From RUG11462 sp036308645 (GTDB lineage Bacteria; Bacillota; Clostridia; Oscillospirales; Acutalibacteraceae): a DNA stretch of 64,000 bases. The stretch is from positions 7,964 through 71,963 of the forward strand of contig JAXJVH010000007.1 of NCBI GenBank assembly GCA_036308645.1, written 5' to 3'. The translations under genes were made by a program, and so were the position numbers. The notes beneath the pieces are model-generated. The model saw nothing but the letters and a program-made list of their open reading frames with translations, was not told the origin of the DNA and made no database searches. Below are positions 61,115 through 64,000 of this stretch, piece by piece (position 1 is the first letter of the stretch; the number at the start of each line of letters is the position of its first letter).

Positions 61115-62332
61115 TTAATCTCTGAAATACAAATCTCTTGTATATACCTTGTCCATTACATCCTCAAGATCCGCATTATAACGGTTAGCAACAATTACAT
61201 CACAGCGGGATTTGAACTCATCTATATCGTGAAGCACTTCGCTTCCGAAAAAGTCTTTTTCATTTAAAGTAGGCTCGTAAACAATGACTGTTACACCCTT
61301 TGCCTTAATTCGCTTCATAACCCCCTGAATAGAGGACTGCCTGAAATTATCAGATTCAGACTTCATAGTAAGACGGTAAATACCTACAACACGATTAGCA
61401 TTAATCTTGCCGTTTTCACCGAAAAAGCCTGCTTTTTTCAAAATCTGATCCGAAATAAAATCTTTTCTGGTACGGTTTGCCTCAACTATAGCCTCAATTA
61501 TTTTATTCGGAACATCATTATAATTTGCAAGCAGTTGTTTTGTATCCTTAGGCAAACAATAACCGCCGTAACCGAAGGAAGGATTGTTGTAATGATCGCC
61601 TATTCTCGGGTCTAAACCGATACCCTCAATAATCTGCTTTGAGTTAAGCCCTTTTACTTCGGCATAAGTATCAAGTTCGTTAAAAAACGATACTCTTAAT
61701 GCTAAATATGTATTTGCAAAAAGTTTTATAGCCTCTGCTTCTGTTGAATTTGTAATAAGAACAGGGACATCTTCTTTTAATGCTCCCTGCTTTAAAAGCG
61801 AAGCAAACTCTTTAGCCTTTTCTTTTAATTCAGGGTAAACATCCGGCACGCCGACAACTATTCTTGAAGGATAAAGGTTATCATAAAGCGCCTTACCTTC
61901 ACGCAAAAATTCAGGGCTGAAAAGGATATTCTTTGTGCCGAATTTTTCAATTACCGATTTAACATAACCGACAGGAACGGTCGATTTAACAATAATCACA
62001 GCCTCGGGGTTGATTTTCATAACCCTTTGTATAACTGTTTCAACCGATGAAGTATCAAAATAATTTTTCTCGGTATCATAGTTGGTCGGCGTAGAAATTA
62101 TTATAAAATCAGCGCCTTTGTAAGCCGATTCGTCATCTGCAGTCGCCGTAAGATTAAGGTCTTTATTCGCTAAATACTCCTCAATCTCCTTATCAACAAT
62201 CGGCGATTTTTTATTGTTAATCATCTCAACCTTTTCGGGAATGATATCCACCGCATAGACTTCATTATTCTGTGCTAAAAGTATAGCGTTTGACAATCCG
62301 ACATATCCTGTTCCCGCAACCGCAATTTTCAT
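61115..62332 (-). CDS. ugd: UDP-glucose 6-dehydrogenase
   Basis: A 405-residue enzyme that oxidises UDP-glucose to UDP-glucuronate in two steps. It has the N-terminal NAD motif VAGTGYVGLSNA, STVPVGYVKS, EFLREGKALYDNLYPSRIVVG, and the catalytic Cys in GYGGYCLPKDTKQL. It is the short bacterial form of the enzyme. Its substrate can come from galU in this window. It lies 13 bases after the acetyltransferase gene in the polysaccharide set. Confidence 0.94.
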   Translation of the reverse strand: MKIAVAGTGYVGLSNAILLAQNNEVYAVDIIPEKVEMINNKKSPIVDKEIEEYLANKDLNLTATADDESAYKGADFIIISTPTNYDTEKNYFDTSSVETVIQRVMKINPEAVIIVKSTVPVGYVKSVIEKFGTKNILFSPEFLREGKALYDNLYPSRIVVGVPDVYPELKEKAKEFASLLKQGALKEDVPVLITNSTEAEAIKLFANTYLALRVSFFNELDTYAEVKGLNSKQIIEGIGLDPRIGDHYNNPSFGYGGYCLPKDTKQLLANYNDVPNKIIEAIVEANRTRKDFISDQILKKAGFFGENGKINANRVVGIYRLTMKSESDNFRQSSIQGVMKRIKAKGVTVIVYEPTLNEKDFFGSEVLHDIDEFKSRCDVIVANRYNADLEDVMDKVYTRDLYFRD

Positions 62333-62345
62333 AATTTAACTCTCC

Positions 62346-62888
62346 TTAAACCGTTCTGTTTATATAATCCTTAGTAGCATTTTCATTATTATGTATGCTC
62401 GCTTTACTTGAACCTATAACTATACTGTTATCAGGAACATCAAAATTAACATAAGTATTCGGTGCAATAAGCACATTATCACCTATAGATATATTCCCTA
62501 CGATAACAGCATTAGTACCTATCCAAACTTTATTTCCAATTGTAGGCGTACCTTTCTTGTCACCTCGGTTTGTCTGCCCGATAGTAACACCGGTTGCTAT
62601 ATTAACATTATCTCCGATAACACAATTAGGATTTATTATTCTTGTACCATTATGACCTAAATAAAGCCCTTTTCCAATCTTTGTTTCCGGAGAAATATCA
62701 ATTAGCGTAATCTTTTTTAAATGCTTAAGTTTTAATTTATAAAAAAGCTTGGTAAATATATTTGAAGCAAGCTGAGCCTTTCTCATAACAACTGTATATT
62801 TCAATTCAATTGGAGGAAACAACCTGTTTTTCAATGAAATACTATCACCAAAATATCGGTAATAATCACTTTTTATAACTTCTTTCAT
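62346..62888 (-). CDS. Hexapeptide acetyltransferase of the CysE/sugar type
   Basis: A 180-residue left-handed beta-helix acyltransferase. The hexapeptide repeats run from about residue 65 to 160 (IGKGLYLGHNGTRIINPNCVIGDNVNIATGVTIGQTNRG, then IGNKVWIGTNAVIVGN). The form is close to serine acetyltransferases, but the position between glf and ugd points to an O-acetyltransferase for a surface polysaccharide. It starts 2 bases after glf. Confidence 0.85.
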   Translation of the reverse strand: MKEVIKSDYYRYFGDSISLKNRLFPPIELKYTVVMRKAQLASNIFTKLFYKLKLKHLKKITLIDISPETKIGKGLYLGHNGTRIINPNCVIGDNVNIATGVTIGQTNRGDKKGTPTIGNKVWIGTNAVIVGNISIGDNVLIAPNTYVNFDVPDNSIVIGSSKASIHNNENATKDYINRTV

Positions 62889-62890
62889 TT

Positions 62891-64000
62891 TTATCCCTTT
62901 TTATCCTTATTCCACTCTTTTGAGCACAACTCTAAAGCTGCTTTTATTGTATCATCCATATCAAAATATTTATACATACCGAGTCTGCCGCCGAAAATCA
63001 CTTTGTTTTCACTTTTTGCCAACTCTTCATATTTTTTATACAAACTATTATTCTTTTCATCATTAACCGCATAATAAGGCTCGTCCCCGCGACGCCAAGT
63101 GGCAGGATACTCTCGGGTAATGACGGTTTTTTCCTGATTGCCGAATTCAAAATGCTTATGTTCAATAATTCTTGTATAAGGAATTTCAAATTCATTGTAA
63201 TTAACAACGGCATTTCCCTGAAAATTCTCTATATTCAAAACCTCGGTTTCAAACCTTAAACTTCTATATTCAAGTTCGCCGTAACAATAATCATAATACT
63301 CGTCAATCATACCGGTATAAATAATTTTCTCGGCACAGTTTAAATAGTAATCTTTATCGGCAAAGAAATCTGAATTTAATTTCACATCAATACCGTCAAG
63401 CATTTTTTCAATTATTTTAGTATATCCGCCAATTGGGATTCCCTGATAACGGTCGTTAAAATAATTATTATTATATGTAAATCTTACAGGTAATCTTTTT
63501 ATGATAAAACTCGGGAGTTCGGTTGCCTTTCTTCCCCATTGCTTTTCGGTATAACCCTTTACAAGTTTCTCGTAAATATCTTTTCCTACAAGAGAAATAG
63601 CCTGCTCCTCAAGATTTTTAGGCTCATCAATTCCTGCTTGACTTATCTGCTCATTGATTTTTGCCTTTGCCTCTTCGGGTGTAATTACACCCCAAAGTTT
63701 ATTAAAGGTGTTCATATTAAAAGGCATATTATATATTTCGTCTTTATATTTTGCGATCGGACAGTTAATATAATTATTAAACTCGGCAAACCGATTTATA
63801 TAGTCCCATACCTCTTTATCATCGGTATGAAAAATATGAGCGCCATATTTATGCACATTAATGCCCTCTATATTCTCTGTATAAATATTGCCGGCAATAT
63901 TAGGGCGCTTATCAATCACTAAAACCGATTTTCCCATTGCTTTAGCCTGCTGTGCAAAAACAGCGCCAAACAGACCTGCGCCTACTATCAAATAATCATA
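62891..64000 (-). CDS. glf: UDP-galactopyranose mutase (5' end outside the window)
   Basis: An FAD enzyme that converts UDP-galactopyranose to UDP-galactofuranose. It has YDYLIVGAGLFGAVFA at the visible N terminus, then KYGAHIFHTDD, the YTEKQWGR and RLPVRFTYNNNYFNDRYQGIPIGGYT segments, and GRLGMYKYFDMDD near the end. The usual start Met lies just beyond the window edge, so about one to five codons are missing; the TTG at 63989-63991 is an internal Leu. It shows that the cell makes galactofuranose-containing polymer. Confidence 0.94.
   Translation of the reverse strand, partial: YDYLIVGAGLFGAVFAQQAKAMGKSVLVIDKRPNIAGNIYTENIEGINVHKYGAHIFHTDDKEVWDYINRFAEFNNYINCPIAKYKDEIYNMPFNMNTFNKLWGVITPEEAKAKINEQISQAGIDEPKNLEEQAISLVGKDIYEKLVKGYTEKQWGRKATELPSFIIKRLPVRFTYNNNYFNDRYQGIPIGGYTKIIEKMLDGIDVKLNSDFFADKDYYLNCAEKIIYTGMIDEYYDYCYGELEYRSLRFETEVLNIENFQGNAVVNYNEFEIPYTRIIEHKHFEFGNQEKTVITREYPATWRRGDEPYYAVNDEKNNSLYKKYEELAKSENKVIFGGRLGMYKYFDMDDTIKAALELCSKEWNKDKKG

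Noticed and set aside
1..64000. CRISPR arrays, tRNA or rRNA genes, phage genes, transposases
   Set aside because: None was seen by eye on either strand; a covariance-model tRNA scan was not possible here.

Overview
The window looks like chromosomal DNA of a low-GC Gram-positive anaerobe of the class Clostridia, most likely a gut Oscillospirales/Ruminococcaceae-type organism. The pointers are AT-rich intergenic DNA, strong AGGAGG-type ribosome binding sites, frequent TTG/GTG starts, a TrpR-like (YerC/HisR) regulator ahead of a compact his operon, an L-box, a PhoP-type TTAACA repeat, and a secreted CE2-type esterase with a Thr/Ser linker and multidomain tail. The genus is inference. I see no rRNA, tRNA, CRISPR array, prophage or intact insertion sequence.

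Layout. 1-1.0 kb: fabH (minus) and the first codons of a downstream gene. 1.2-3.5 kb (plus): ECF sigma factor, zinc anti-sigma factor, cysteine synthase, Maf. 3.6-3.8 kb: a terminator and a MITE-like hairpin element. 3.9-10.4 kb (minus): a complete phosphate regulon pstS-pstC-pstA-pstB-phoU-phoP-phoR with a TTAACA direct repeat at its promoter. 10.8-13.5 kb (plus): a DUF1836 regulator, then an NfeD-like/flotillin pair. 13.6-18.6 kb (minus): a small unknown gene, rpsF-ssb-rpsR, galU, two zinc-finger membrane proteins and a NUDIX hydrolase. 18.8-22.7 kb (plus): mnmG, a cation diffusion facilitator and a membrane protein. 22.9-26.6 kb: the large secreted esterase. 26.8-35.2 kb (plus): regulator plus the whole histidine pathway (hisZG fusion, D, C, B, H, A, F, IE, histidinol phosphatase). 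35.3-48.8 kb (minus): the whole arginine pathway plus carbamoyl-phosphate synthase (argG, H, C, J, a NUDIX gene, B, D, F, carA, carB-dapF fusion), with a divergent LysR gene at 49.2 kb. 50.2-52.2 kb: an NhaC-type antiporter under a lysine riboswitch. 52.3-56.5 kb: nth, two polysaccharide-initiation genes and a DNA glycosylase. 56.6-61.1 kb (minus): an ECF sigma factor with a 650-residue C-terminal extension, a small protein, a VanW protein and a sirtuin, with a duplicated sirtuin tail between them. 61.1-64.0 kb (minus): ugd, a hexapeptide acetyltransferase and glf, a surface-polysaccharide set cut by the window edge.

How it fits together. Two amino-acid pathways are complete in back-to-back operons, each with a plausible dedicated control: tandem GCTAAAGT repeats and a YerC/HisR gene for his, and ARG-box palindromes over a consensus promoter for arg. 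Lysine is touched twice, by the riboswitch-controlled transporter and by the diaminopimelate epimerase domain fused to CarB.

The most unusual items are the CarB-DapF fusion, the sigma factor with a TPR-like and beta-repeat C-terminal half, a PstS whose two sequence halves are in swapped order, the HisZ-HisG fusion, the His/Asp-rich loop in the NfeD-like protein, the RING-like/zinc-ribbon membrane protein pair, and the sirtuin-tail duplication around vanW. No complete, clearly new multi-gene defence or mobile system is visible; the best candidate for undescribed biology is the sigma-factor fusion at 56.6-59.1 kb.
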